Below, in pieces: positions 7,879 through 16,887 of a stretch of 64,000 nucleotides of DNA. The stretch is from the NCBI RefSeq assembly GCF_023156505.1, contig NZ_JALNMJ010000007.1, positions 124,001-188,000 of the forward strand. Reading direction: 5' to 3'. The notes under the pieces were generated by a model, which was not told the origin of the DNA, searched no databases, and was given only the letters and a program-made list of their open reading frames with translations. Source of the DNA: Roseibium sediminicola (lineage in GTDB: Bacteria > Pseudomonadota > Alphaproteobacteria > Rhizobiales > Stappiaceae). Made by a program: the position numbers and the translations under genes. How positions within the stretch are numbered: position 1 is the first letter of the stretch; the number at the start of each line of letters is the position of its first letter.

Positions 7879-10800
7879 TCAGAACGGTTTCCAGAACCCG
7901 GTGCCCTTGACGGTGGCGTCCGTCTTGGTGGTTCCATCGGGCTTGACGAGTATGCGTTTGCCGCCGGTTTTCAGTTTCCAGTGGGCCGTTCCGCCACCGC
8001 CAGGGCTGTTGCTGGGCGTGCCATGGGTGGTGACATCCGTGTCTGCGGCGATGACCTGGACATTGGCTTCCTTGGCCAAGGTCTTCAGGAAGATGTTGCC
8101 GGGACCGGCGCCATGACAGGACTGAACGGCAATATAGCTGTTGCCACCAGTGCAGAACATGCCCTTTAGGATCTGGCCGAATTTCTTGGCCTGGTTGGCG
8201 TCCGACACAAAGTCCTTGCCTTCGTTTTGCTGCAGCTTGCCGTCGTTGTTGGTGTCCTTGCCCATACGGAAGCCGCCATGGTTGCTCCAGCCGCCATGGG
8301 CGTCGATGATGAGCCCGGTGATGCAGCCGCAGGTGCCGACCCGGGTCTTGAGCACATTGATCATCTCGGTGACATTATTGACGAAGGCCGAGGCGTCGGC
8401 GCCGGCATAGGGCAGGTATTTGTATTGTGCCTCGTATTGATGGCTGAACAGGACCGTGCCGAGATTGGTGATGCCGCCGGGACATTTGGTGGCATCGCGG
8501 GCCGGGATCGGTGTGATCGTTTCCCAGTCCTGCGGCGCGAACGTCGTGTTCGGCTTGACCGGCAGTTTTTTCGGTCCAGTGGCCTTGGCCGTGCTGGCAG
8601 GAACAACGTCGCCTGAACCTTGCGTGACCGACACGGTTTCGTTGGTCGTTGGCGTCGAGCGGGCGACCGTTGCCGATTGTCCGGGTTTCAGCGCCTGCGC
8701 CAGATCGGCGCCGACCTTGTCGGTGGGCTTGTCGTTCAGCGAAACCCCGGTCGCCTTGTTCTGCAAAGCGTTATAGTGCTTGCGGGCATCTTCCTTGGAA
8801 ATGATCCCGGATTTGACGGCCTTGCCGAGCGCGGCCCGCTGCTTGTCGAGATCGGCAGAGGCCTGTTTCATTTCGGCAAGTCTCAGGGCTGTCGCCGAAT
8901 TGCCGAAGGTGGTGGCGAGGTTCGCGGCTGTGGTCATGGCTGCCGCGGCGTTCTTCTGGGTGCCTTCCAGACCGGCCAGATCGCGGAAAGCTCCACTGCT
9001 GCCGACGGTCTTCAGAACGTCGCCGAGACCCGCTGGCGCCGGGGCTGCCGGCGCGTTCTGCAAGTTCACCAGGGCCGTTGGAGGCGCCGTCGGTTTCAAG
9101 GCGTCGGTCTGGCTCTGATAGCGGCTGTTGAACAGGTTGGACGGGAAATCCGCCAGCGCCGGGTCCTTGTCGTTGAGCACCCAGTCCGTCGACCCCTGGT
9201 GCTCCTCGCACGCCACGCAGGAATCCATCAGCGCCTGCGCATAGGTGCCTTCGGTCGGCAGGCTCAGGCGCATGGGCGGCGTCACCGTGTCGGCCTTGTA
9301 GAACTTGAAGGCGGCGGCCGCGTCCTTGTGGCCGTCGATACCCAGGAAGGCGCCGGGCGCTACCCGGAAGACCAGGCTGTTGCCCATGATGGCGACCGGA
9401 TTGAGATCCACCACCGAGGCGATCGAGCGGAAATTGGTCTTCGATATCGAGAAGCCGTCGAGCAGCGTGTAGAGCTCATCGCGATCCATCGACCACCAGA
9501 TGGCCTTGTGGTAGTAGAACAGGTCGCTGTTGAGATGCTCCTGCAACTTGTCGAGGGCACGAGCGACTTCTTCCGACAGTTTCAGGGTCTCGTAGGAGGC
9601 GAGCGGGAAGGCCACTTCAGCGGAGTCTGCGTCGCCGCTGTCCGGCTTGACGAGGTCGTCCTGTCCGCCGCCGCCGCGGCCGACCCGGCGGCTGTAGGTC
9701 TCGGCGGTGAAATCGATCGTGGCGCCGCGCAGATTGGCGACGGAGCCTTTTGGCAGGGACGCGCCGACTTCAGCTGACAGTTTTTCCGTGGCTTCCAGTG
9801 TGAGCCGCGCCACATCCGCGCGGGTGACGCCGGCAAGCGCGCTCGACGGCACATTGAAGTCGACGCGAACCGTGCGGTTGAAACCGTAATTGCCGGCCAT
9901 GGTGAAATCGGCGCCGGTCAGGATGGTGCCGCCGGCGGTTTTCAACACCAGCTTGTCCAGCCAGGCCCGCGCGATCGAGGGCGCAATCTGGCTCTGGAAA
10001 TAGCGTTCGCGCTCCTGTGGCGTGACCGACAGGTAGTTGGTAACGATTTCCTCAGGCGACTTGGGCAGGAACACGGTGAGCGGCGCCAGGGTCTTCAGCA
10101 TGGCCTGGCCCGTCGGGCTGCGCAGCAGATCCTCCTTGGCGCCTTCCTCGGTCTCCTTGGCCAGCTTGCCCTCATCCGGGCGCTTGATCGCCAGCTGGAT
10201 GGTGAAGCTGCCGGACAGGCGGGTGAGCTTCTGGTCGCTCTTCGCGCCCGGAGGCACATTCGGCCAGCCCGCGTTGAACTCGTCGATGTATCGCAGGGCG
10301 ATGCTCAGGTCGCGGCGCTTGAGATAAGGCCAGAGCTTGTCCTTCCAGCGTTCGATCCGCACCTTGTCGAAGGGCAGGATCTGGAAGGGAACGAACAGGC
10401 ATTCGTCCACGCCGACCAGCTCCGTGTCGACCCGGATGTGGCGCAGGATCTGGTGATAGATGACGGTGAGCGAATGGCAGTAGTTGGGGTTGCGGATGAT
10501 TTCCGAAACGCCGGTGACATTTTCGTTCTGCTCGACCTCCTGGATGACGGAGGTTTCCACGCTGCGCAGGCTGTCCGCATATTGCCGGATGGCGTCGCGC
10601 AGGCGCTGTTCCTCCGAGGCGGACACCGACCGCCCGCTTTCCTGGGAAGCGCTCGACTGGGCCTGGCCGTGGGAAAAGCCGCCGCCGATGACGAAGCCGG
10701 CCATGGCGAAGCCGGCGCCGGCGGCAACGCCGGTCTGCGAGGATTGCGAGCGGCCGCTGCTCCATTCGTTCAGGTTGGACTGGACCGCGTCGGCATAATC

Positions 10801-12345
10801 CCGGTCACGAAATGTGGTTCTGCCAACACGTTCGGCGTAGTTGCTGTCTTCCTCACGCCGGGCGGATTCGGTCCGGCGCCAGTCCAGCTGGACCACCCGG
10901 CGGGTCTGGCGCGGCGCCAGGGTCAGGGACTTCAGCACGTCGCCGAGCGAATAGCCGTTGGAGCGCCAGCGCATGCGGTAATTCAGAACATGGCCCCTGG
11001 CGATACTGGCAGCCTGAAAGGTCAGCCCGCCCTGTTCCCAGGGGATGGGGTTGTCCTTGCCGACAGGGGTTCTGGGATTGGCGAGCGCGCCCCAGCGGTC
11101 CCACAACGAAACGATCGCGGGGATCCTTGCAAACGGCGCCGTTGTGATCATACCGCCGCTGGCGAGGCCGGACGTATCGCTCTTGGTTTCGCGCAAGGCG
11201 GTGTAGACCAATCCACCCGCCTTGGCCTTGGGTGTCTTCTTGGATCCCTCGGCCTCGATCTCGGGCTGTTCGACGCGAAGCACGGTCGAAAAGCTCTTTT
11301 CGCCGAGCACGCGGTTGGGATTGGAAAACGGCTTGCAGAAACTTCCCGGGTCGTCGGAAAACAGGTCCGCATTCTCGATCAGCTGATTTTCCGAGAGCTT
11401 TACCGTTTTTTTCGCCGGAGCGTCCTTTGCAGCCGGGGCTGCTCCCGGAACGAGAACGACCACACCGGACTGTGCCGTCGCCGGCACCGGCTCCTGCCGG
11501 TAGCCGGCAAAATGCGTGTCCGCGTTCGCCAGGTACCAGGCCCAGCCCAGGACCTTGGCCGGATCGGCCAGGGGCAGGGCGAGTTTGAAAGCGCCGTCGA
11601 AGGACAGGTCCGTGGTCGCAAAAGGCAGGGCGGAAAGCTGCGCCGTCACCGCGGCATCCAGGGTCAAGGCCCTGGCGCTTCCCTGCAACGGGTCCTGGCC
11701 GAGCAACGCTGAAACAAGCTTCTTGTTTTCCTCGGTGACAAGGGCCGCCATCAGCTTGTACCCGTCGAACCGCGTGTCCGGAGCCGCGGCAAAGCGGTAG
11801 TGGCCGCTTCTGTCCAGCACGGCGGCAGCCGGAGCCACCACGCGCGGTTTCAGCGCGTCATCTATTGGGCCGGCCGTCGGTATTCTGAGCACCGCGCGCT
11901 GGCCGTCGATTTGCGGATCGAGCCGCAACAGGTCAAAGCCCTGGCTGTTTTCCACCAGTGCGCCGGTCAGGGTCTCCCCCGCGATGCCATCCACGGTGAG
12001 CTGGGCGGGGCGGGTCAGATCCAGCGGGCTGCGCTGACTGTTCTCGCGGCCATCGGCGGCCTTGTAGGTCAGGCGCAGATGCAAGGTGGCGGGCTGCGTC
12101 TCAAGTGGCGGGTCGGGCTCGATCAGCAACTGGAGTTTGGATTGCGGGTCGTCGTCCGTTCCAACCGAAAGCACTTCTTTCAGGACATCCGGCCGGAACC
12201 GGTCGTCGATCTCGACAAGCTCCTCCAGGCGTGTGAAGCCACCGCGCTCTTCGCGAATGGCGACCGCCTTTATGGCCAGCTCAAGGGGAACGCCGGTCAG
12301 ATCCGACAATTCCTTCGCATAAACCAAATTGATATCACGCAACAT
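7879..12345 (-). CDS. Giant (1488 aa) protein with N-terminal helix-hairpin-helix-like segment and C-terminal caspase-like domain carrying an EF-hand loop
   Basis: No signal peptide, so probably cytoplasmic. Residues 1-55 resemble a helix-hairpin-helix (LTGVPLELAIKAVAIREERG, then RLEELVEI). Residues about 430-650 carry a segment rich in charged helices with a glycine/serine-rich stretch (AAGAGFAMAGFVIGGGFSHG) and NPNYCHSLTVIYHQILRH. From residue 1300 a clan-CD-like fold is suggested: hydrophobic strand LIIDAHGG (H1350), strand YIAVQSCHGAG (C1410), then VQVIAADTDV, the His-Cys order of caspases and DUF4347-type domains. Between them is a textbook EF-hand loop, DTNNDGKLQQNE (1364-1375). The ATG at 12345 is preceded by GGAGGAGG at good spacing; an upstream TTG at 12378 is less likely. 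It lies downstream of the GAK-like operon on the same strand. Overall family not recognised. Confidence 0.8.
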   Translation of the reverse strand: MLRDINLVYAKELSDLTGVPLELAIKAVAIREERGGFTRLEELVEIDDRFRPDVLKEVLSVGTDDDPQSKLQLLIEPDPPLETQPATLHLRLTYKAADGRENSQRSPLDLTRPAQLTVDGIAGETLTGALVENSQGFDLLRLDPQIDGQRAVLRIPTAGPIDDALKPRVVAPAAAVLDRSGHYRFAAAPDTRFDGYKLMAALVTEENKKLVSALLGQDPLQGSARALTLDAAVTAQLSALPFATTDLSFDGAFKLALPLADPAKVLGWAWYLANADTHFAGYRQEPVPATAQSGVVVLVPGAAPAAKDAPAKKTVKLSENQLIENADLFSDDPGSFCKPFSNPNRVLGEKSFSTVLRVEQPEIEAEGSKKTPKAKAGGLVYTALRETKSDTSGLASGGMITTAPFARIPAIVSLWDRWGALANPRTPVGKDNPIPWEQGGLTFQAASIARGHVLNYRMRWRSNGYSLGDVLKSLTLAPRQTRRVVQLDWRRTESARREEDSNYAERVGRTTFRDRDYADAVQSNLNEWSSGRSQSSQTGVAAGAGFAMAGFVIGGGFSHGQAQSSASQESGRSVSASEEQRLRDAIRQYADSLRSVETSVIQEVEQNENVTGVSEIIRNPNYCHSLTVIYHQILRHIRVDTELVGVDECLFVPFQILPFDKVRIERWKDKLWPYLKRRDLSIALRYIDEFNAGWPNVPPGAKSDQKLTRLSGSFTIQLAIKRPDEGKLAKETEEGAKEDLLRSPTGQAMLKTLAPLTVFLPKSPEEIVTNYLSVTPQERERYFQSQIAPSIARAWLDKLVLKTAGGTILTGADFTMAGNYGFNRTVRVDFNVPSSALAGVTRADVARLTLEATEKLSAEVGASLPKGSVANLRGATIDFTAETYSRRVGRGGGGQDDLVKPDSGDADSAEVAFPLASYETLKLSEEVARALDKLQEHLNSDLFYYHKAIWWSMDRDELYTLLDGFSISKTNFRSIASVVDLNPVAIMGNSLVFRVAPGAFLGIDGHKDAAAAFKFYKADTVTPPMRLSLPTEGTYAQALMDSCVACEEHQGSTDWVLNDKDPALADFPSNLFNSRYQSQTDALKPTAPPTALVNLQNAPAAPAPAGLGDVLKTVGSSGAFRDLAGLEGTQKNAAAAMTTAANLATTFGNSATALRLAEMKQASADLDKQRAALGKAVKSGIISKEDARKHYNALQNKATGVSLNDKPTDKVGADLAQALKPGQSATVARSTPTTNETVSVTQGSGDVVPASTAKATGPKKLPVKPNTTFAPQDWETITPIPARDATKCPGGITNLGTVLFSHQYEAQYKYLPYAGADASAFVNNVTEMINVLKTRVGTCGCITGLIIDAHGGWSNHGGFRMGKDTNNDGKLQQNEGKDFVSDANQAKKFGQILKGMFCTGGNSYIAVQSCHGAGPGNIFLKTLAKEANVQVIAADTDVTTHGTPSNSPGGGGTAHWKLKTGGKRILVKPDGTTKTDATVKGTGFWKPF

Positions 12346-12558
12346 AGTACCGGCCTCCTCCGATGCCGATCGGGACAATGGCGTGAATGCTATCAGAGGT
12401 TTTTACTTACCTTAAGGAAATTATTCAGGATTGTATTTTGCGTGCCGTGAATAGCTTCAAAGTATTTATGCACCAAAAAATTGTACTTTCGGTTGAGGGT
12501 GGAGCTAAGTATATGCCAAGAAAGAACTATTCGATGTGTCTGACCGGACGCCAGCGGC
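12346..12558 (-). promoter_or_regulatory. AT-rich leader upstream of the giant gene
   Basis: A 213-bp gap much richer in A/T than the genes on either side, with several A and T runs (for example around 12400-12490), placed upstream of the giant gene on the minus strand. It probably holds its own promoter, which would make the giant gene and its 86-residue partner a separate transcript from the operon above. No clear -35/-10 pair was picked out, and no terminator hairpin is obvious after the amphi-Trp gene. Confidence 0.35.
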
Positions 12559-12834
12559 CTAACCGCCCTTCACCTTCAGTTTGCCGCTGTCCTTGCCGTT
12601 TTCGCTGTCATTGGTCCAGGTGAGGCGCAGGTCGAGGCGGGACTGGCCGTCTTCCTGGGTCGCGGTGACGCGCAGCGTCATCAGCCCCTTGGGCTCCAGG
12701 GTGATCTCGCCGGTATCGTCACCGAATTCCAGTTCGCCCTTGGCAATGCCGCGCTTGACCGCGTCGAGCAGTTTCTGGATCGATTTCCTGTCCTGAAGTG
12801 ACTGGTGCCGGAAGCGGCCCTTGCGTTCCATCAT
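12559..12834 (-). CDS. Amphi-Trp domain protein, last gene of the GAK-like operon
   Basis: A 91-residue protein: a basic start, a helix (DRKSIQKLLDAVKRGIAKGE), then beta strands LEF, EITLEPKG, LMTLRVTAT and SRLDLRLTWTND. This helix plus amphipathic strands ending in an L-x-L-x-W strand is the layout of the amphi-Trp domain (TIGR04354), which I recall as a component of GAK systems; the XXXCH variant motif is not present. The start ATG overlaps the stop of the metallophosphatase gene (ATGA). It is probably a small binding or substrate protein of the module; no catalytic residues are visible. Confidence 0.65.
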   Translation of the reverse strand: MMERKGRFRHQSLQDRKSIQKLLDAVKRGIAKGELEFGDDTGEITLEPKGLMTLRVTATQEDGQSRLDLRLTWTNDSENGKDSGKLKVKGG

Positions 12835-14183
12835 CGCGCCAATCCATGTTGCTTGAGTATCTCAACCGGGTTGAACAGCTTGGCATGGGGAAAGTCCCGG
12901 CTGATACCGAGAATGTTGCCGTCCGGCGAGATGATCGTAGCCCCCGTGCCGATGCCGTCCAGACCTTCGGAACTTCTGGAATGGCGGTCAAGGGTGATGT
13001 CGGCTTCCAGGTGCAGCAGCCCGTGTTTGGACCGAAGCTCCTGTCCCCTGTGCTGATTGACGTGGCCATGAACCAGCAGCTTGATGCCCGCCAGATGCAG
13101 CTCCTCGACACCCCGCTCGGTCAGGGGATGGTCAACATCGCGGTACTTGGTGCGCATCAGGTTGGCGACAGTGCCCGAATAGAAAACGAACGGGTCCTTG
13201 CGGCTTTCCTTGCGAAAGCGCCGATTGACGTGGTCGACACCTTTACGGGAAATCTGTTCGGCCATCTTGTCGTCGATGCCGGCATGAACGAACAGCAGCG
13301 AACCGCTCTGGTGCGCGGCCTTGAGGCCGCTGAAGAACCAAGTGTAGCGACCGCCGGGTTCGACAAAAAGCTCCCGGCATTTGAGCGCAGCCGCATAGAG
13401 TTCGCGGAGGGTCAGGCCAACCTCGGCGGCATGCTCAGCGAACTTGTCGGTCTTCTTCTTGAGGCGCGCCATTTCCTTCTTGATGGCGGCCTCGTTCATG
13501 TAGCTTGCCGCCGCCTTCGGGAATTGCCTGGTCCATTTCTTGCCGGGCACCATCAGGCGCAGGCAGTCCTTTTCCGACGGCAGGTCGTTCAAGACCGTAT
13601 CCGCATCGACATGGCGGTCGAAGATTTCCTTCAGGAGCGGCATCACCTTCTTGCCCATGCGCACGAACATGTGGGCATTCAGCGAGCCACGTTTCACGGT
13701 GAGTGCCTCGAGACCGAGAAAAAGCCGGAGATCGTGATTACCCGCAAGCAGCACCACATCCGTGCCGGACCTCATCAGGAAAGAGAGGCTGTCGAGCAGG
13801 TCGAGATTGCTCGGTCCCTTGTCGAGACAATCGCCGCCGATGATGATCTGGCAGCTGCGGCCGAAAGCGGTCAGCTCGAAGTCGGTGAGGCCGGAGCTGG
13901 TGCGGATGATGGCACGTGCCGCGACCAGCGAGCGCAGCAGGCCCTCGGCGTCGGCATGGAGGTCGGAGATGAAGGTCACCGGCCGGTCGGGCCAGTCCCA
14001 GGGGCCGAGTTCGTTTGCCTTGGCGAGGCTCGTGACAAGGTCCGTCGCGGTGTTGTTGGCGAAGGGATGGTCATGGCCCTTGTCGAGCGGCCAGGGCACG
14101 CAGCTCCTTGGCAGGTCCAGATCGCTGCTGCGGGTGCAGGCAATCGGCGGCAGCAGGGGCGTGAGGGGCGTGTCGATCATCAT
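12831..14183 (-). CDS. PPP-type metallophosphoesterase in the GAK-like operon
   Basis: A 450-residue cytoplasmic calcineurin-like phosphoesterase. The metal-site motifs occur in order: FISDLHAD (D74, H76), GGDCLDKGP (D118), LLAGNHDL (N149, H150), FVHAGID and LVHGHVN. This GDxxDKG/GNHE-like series is that of PPP protein phosphatases and bis(nucleosyl)tetraphosphatases. A basic helical insert of about 130 residues (EMARLKKKTDKFAEHAAE region) separates the motifs. A TTG at 14201, directly after the upstream stop, is an alternative start; ATG 14183 is preferred. It may reverse the phosphorylation made by the kinases of the same operon, but the substrate is unknown. Confidence 0.8.
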   Translation of the reverse strand: MMIDTPLTPLLPPIACTRSSDLDLPRSCVPWPLDKGHDHPFANNTATDLVTSLAKANELGPWDWPDRPVTFISDLHADAEGLLRSLVAARAIIRTSSGLTDFELTAFGRSCQIIIGGDCLDKGPSNLDLLDSLSFLMRSGTDVVLLAGNHDLRLFLGLEALTVKRGSLNAHMFVRMGKKVMPLLKEIFDRHVDADTVLNDLPSEKDCLRLMVPGKKWTRQFPKAAASYMNEAAIKKEMARLKKKTDKFAEHAAEVGLTLRELYAAALKCRELFVEPGGRYTWFFSGLKAAHQSGSLLFVHAGIDDKMAEQISRKGVDHVNRRFRKESRKDPFVFYSGTVANLMRTKYRDVDHPLTERGVEELHLAGIKLLVHGHVNQHRGQELRSKHGLLHLEADITLDRHSRSSEGLDGIGTGATIISPDGNILGISRDFPHAKLFNPVEILKQHGLAR

Positions 14184-14201
14184 GGTGTTTGGCGGTTCCA
14201 A

Positions 14202-14903
14202 TCAGTCCAGTCCGGTTTCCAGAAGCTGGCGCTGTTTCCAGGCACCGGTTTCATGCGACCAGCCCGCCTCCGGGCTGAATTTCAGAACAACGGGTTTGGC
14301 GTGATGCATGCTGACCTTTCGGATGTCGTCAAAGGCGAGCACGCCGAGATGATGCGCGGCATGGCGGAAGGCAGCGCCGTGGCCGACGAAAATCTGCGCG
14401 GTGGCGTCCGATGCGGTGGTCAGTGCCTCGAGCCGTGCGGTCAGAAAGGCGGCGACCCGGCCTCCGGCCTCAAGCAGGCTCTCCGCGCCCTGGGCCGGCA
14501 GCTTGTAGTGGCTGTTCGATTTCCAGTCCTCGGGTGGCACCGCGTAGCGCGGATCGTCGGCGAGGATCTGCTCGATCTCGGGGATCGTCAGGTTGGCAAA
14601 GGCACCGACGCTGCGCTCGGCCAGCGCTTCGTCCTCGGTGACTGTGTAGGCGGTGCCGGTCAGCTCCGAAAGGGACTGGCTCAGGAGCGTCGCCGTCTGC
14701 CAGGCGCGCTGTTGACGGGAGCAGAACACCTCCGGCGAAAGCGCCCAGCCATTCTCCGCAGCCAGCGCCGCAAGTTCCCGGCCGACATCACTGGCCTGGG
14801 CCTTGCCGGCCTCGGTCAACGGAAACGGCTGGAATGCGCTCGGCGTGCCTGGTTTTTGATGATAGGCGCCGTGGCGCACCAGGATGGCGTAGCGCGCGGT
14901 CAT
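14202..14903 (-). CDS. Histidine phosphatase (phosphoglycerate mutase-like) in the GAK-like operon
   Basis: A 233-residue branch-1 histidine phosphatase. LVRHGAYH at residues 8-15 holds the phospho-acceptor His; a second Arg lies in SRQQRAWQTA, the acid in LAERSVGAF and the second His in FVGHGAAFRH. The ATG at 14903 overlaps the HprK-like stop (ATGA), which rules out the longer frame. Embedded between a serine-kinase-like gene and a PPP phosphatase, it more likely acts in phospho-signalling (compare SixA) than in glycolysis; that is inference. Confidence 0.82.
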   Translation of the reverse strand: MTARYAILVRHGAYHQKPGTPSAFQPFPLTEAGKAQASDVGRELAALAAENGWALSPEVFCSRQQRAWQTATLLSQSLSELTGTAYTVTEDEALAERSVGAFANLTIPEIEQILADDPRYAVPPEDWKSNSHYKLPAQGAESLLEAGGRVAAFLTARLEALTTASDATAQIFVGHGAAFRHAAHHLGVLAFDDIRKVSMHHAKPVVLKFSPEAGWSHETGAWKQRQLLETGLD

Positions 14904-16000
14904 GGCTTTTGCCCCAGAAGGTCGGCGCCGGCCTCGAACAGGGCGTCGAAATCGATATGTCCGGTCACCTCCCACACCTGAACGTTCTTCAGAGCGTTCA
15001 GGTAGGCTTGTGTGTTCATCTCGGCATGGTCCGTCCAGAAGACACCGTCAGGGGCCTGATAGAACGGGCCGGGGCTTTTCAGGATCGCGGACAGGAGATC
15101 GGGCCGGTCTTCAAGTTTCACCTCGGTCACCGCGGTCGGGTCAGCACTGTCGCGCGACCAGTTGAGCACCCAGAAATCGGTCAGCTGGGTGTCGTGGGAG
15201 ATCCGGCCCGGGCCATAGATATCGTCGATGAAGAGGTCGTATTTCTCTTCCAGGTGCCAGAGCTCGTCTGGTTCCATGTTGCGCAGCTCTTCCTCGCGCT
15301 CCTCGTCGATGATGCCGGCAAGGCGCGCATTGGTGACGATGGTGCCCGGATTGATGCGCGGCAGCTTGGGGATGCCGAGCGCATCTGTGCGCTTGCCGGC
15401 ATTGCGCACCAGCAGCCTGTCGTTGGTGACATAGTGCGTACCGGCGATCTCCATCAGCCGGAGCATGGTCGTCGATTTGCCGCCGCCGGAGAGGCCGGAA
15501 ATGGCAAGCCCCTTCGTCGCCGTGCGCACCGCCGCCGCGTGGCAGGCGACCCAGCCCTCGCGCTGGAAATGATTGAGGATCTGGGTGTTGATGAAATTGA
15601 TGACCTGGTTGGGGTGGGGCTCCGTCGGGCCGAAGGCGATCGCCCAGCCGGGCGCCTGCAGGAACTGCACACCTGTACGCACCTTCAGCACCGTGCGCCC
15701 GCCTTCCAGGTCCGCGATTGCGTCCTTGCGTCCGGTCTTGCCCGGTTCCCGCGCCCAGTCGGTATAGTCGACCGTAAACGGCAGCTCCGCTTCACCGAGG
15801 ACATGGACGGTCATGTCCGGGTCCGCAGGCGCCGAGATGACATGCTGGAAATAACGCAGCAGTTCGGCCAGCAAGGTGGCGGAGGTGCAGCGGACCTCGA
15901 CAACAAAACCGCCAACCGTGAGGCACACCGGGTCGGAGGCCAGGGTCTCGCGCTTAGGCGCAAGCGCATCGACAACATCCTGAACGCTGATCCCGGTCAT
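14900..16000 (-). CDS. HprK-related kinase B (GAK-type)
   Basis: A 366-residue protein with the HPr kinase/phosphorylase-like catalytic core. The P-loop is GLSGGGKSTT (about 169-178), preceded by the conserved His of CHAAAV (154-158) and followed by TNDRLLV (Asp194), the arrangement of HprK and its relatives. It lacks the N-terminal HprK domain and there is no HPr gene nearby, so the target is another protein or small molecule. The combination with an adjacent ATP-grasp gene matches the HprK-related kinase B family (TIGR04355) of GAK systems. Overlaps of 4 bp join it to both neighbours. Confidence 0.85.
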   Translation of the reverse strand: MTGISVQDVVDALAPKRETLASDPVCLTVGGFVVEVRCTSATLLAELLRYFQHVISAPADPDMTVHVLGEAELPFTVDYTDWAREPGKTGRKDAIADLEGGRTVLKVRTGVQFLQAPGWAIAFGPTEPHPNQVINFINTQILNHFQREGWVACHAAAVRTATKGLAISGLSGGGKSTTMLRLMEIAGTHYVTNDRLLVRNAGKRTDALGIPKLPRINPGTIVTNARLAGIIDEEREEELRNMEPDELWHLEEKYDLFIDDIYGPGRISHDTQLTDFWVLNWSRDSADPTAVTEVKLEDRPDLLSAILKSPGPFYQAPDGVFWTDHAEMNTQAYLNALKNVQVWEVTGHIDFDALFEAGADLLGQKP

Positions 16001-16887
16001 GCGCGCACTTTCTCAATCACATGGGTTGCGTAAAGCGTGGCGGCGTCGATCGACGCCCCTTCCAGGGCGCCCTTGAAGCCGCCGAAGGCGGAGACCTCGA
16101 AAATGATCGGGCCGTTGTCCGTCAGGCCGATATCGACGGTGGTGAAATCCAGATCGAAGGGGGCCTGGGCCCGCCTTGCCAGTTCGATCAAGTCCGCATC
16201 TGGCGCGAAGGGCTCGTATTTGCCGCCATGAAGGATGGTGGTGTTCCAGCTGTCGGTCTGGGCAACCCGGGCATAGGTGCCGAGATATTTGCCGCCGAGA
16301 AACACCATGCCGAGGTCGCGGCCGGAGAGGTTGACCTTCTTCTGCAGATACATCACCGGATTGCCGGCCTTGAAGGCCTCGATCTTCTGCCGGAGCGCGG
16401 TCTCGCCCTCATCGGCATCCATCAGCGTCATGCCGCGGGCCTTGGTGGAAAAGAGCGGCTTGAACACCGCGCCGCCGAACCGCTGGACCGCGGCGAGCGC
16501 CTGATCCACGCTTTCGGTGACGCAGGTGGCCGGCATCGGAATGCCGGCATTGGAAAGCGTCACGGTGCAGCTCAGCCGGTTGACGAGGCCGAGGATCGAC
16601 CTGGTCGAGGAAAAGATCTTCACACCGGCCGCTTCCGCCACGCGCAGCATTTCCAACCGGTCGAGGGTGGCCGGGCTGTATTGCTGGCTGATCTTCTTGA
16701 TCACCAGACCGTCAAGCTTTGAGAGATCGGTGTCGCTGGCCATCAGCGAACGGTTTTTCAGGTCGAGCGCGGTATCGGCCATGTCGATCACACAGCGGAA
16801 GCCGGTCTCTTTCTCCAGCGCATCGGCCAGCACCTCGGTCGACCACTTGCCGGGAATGCCGATGACGCCGATTTTGAGATCAGTCAA
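15997..16887 (-). CDS. GAK system ATP-grasp enzyme
   Basis: A 296-residue RimK-like ATP-grasp ligase/kinase. It has the N-terminal pre-ATP-grasp domain (KIGVIGIPGKWSTE), the lid region GGAVFKPLFSTKARGM with the ATP-contacting Lys, the YLQKKV/GRDLG segment (hinge and Mg site) and the C-terminal IIFEVSAFGGFKG with the metal-binding Glu and Asn-equivalent positions. ATP-grasp enzymes ligate an acid to an amine via acyl phosphate; the substrate here is unknown. It overlaps the HprK-like gene by 4 bp and the PhoU-APH gene by 8 bp, as in GAK cassettes. Confidence 0.85.
   Translation of the reverse strand: MTDLKIGVIGIPGKWSTEVLADALEKETGFRCVIDMADTALDLKNRSLMASDTDLSKLDGLVIKKISQQYSPATLDRLEMLRVAEAAGVKIFSSTRSILGLVNRLSCTVTLSNAGIPMPATCVTESVDQALAAVQRFGGAVFKPLFSTKARGMTLMDADEGETALRQKIEAFKAGNPVMYLQKKVNLSGRDLGMVFLGGKYLGTYARVAQTDSWNTTILHGGKYEPFAPDADLIELARRAQAPFDLDFTTVDIGLTDNGPIIFEVSAFGGFKGALEGASIDAATLYATHVIEKVRA

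Noticed and set aside
12798..14981. 727-codon plus-strand frame opposite the metallophosphatase and histidine phosphatase
   Set aside because: The opposite strand encodes two proteins with complete catalytic motifs; the plus-strand product has no recognisable domain and spans two genes.
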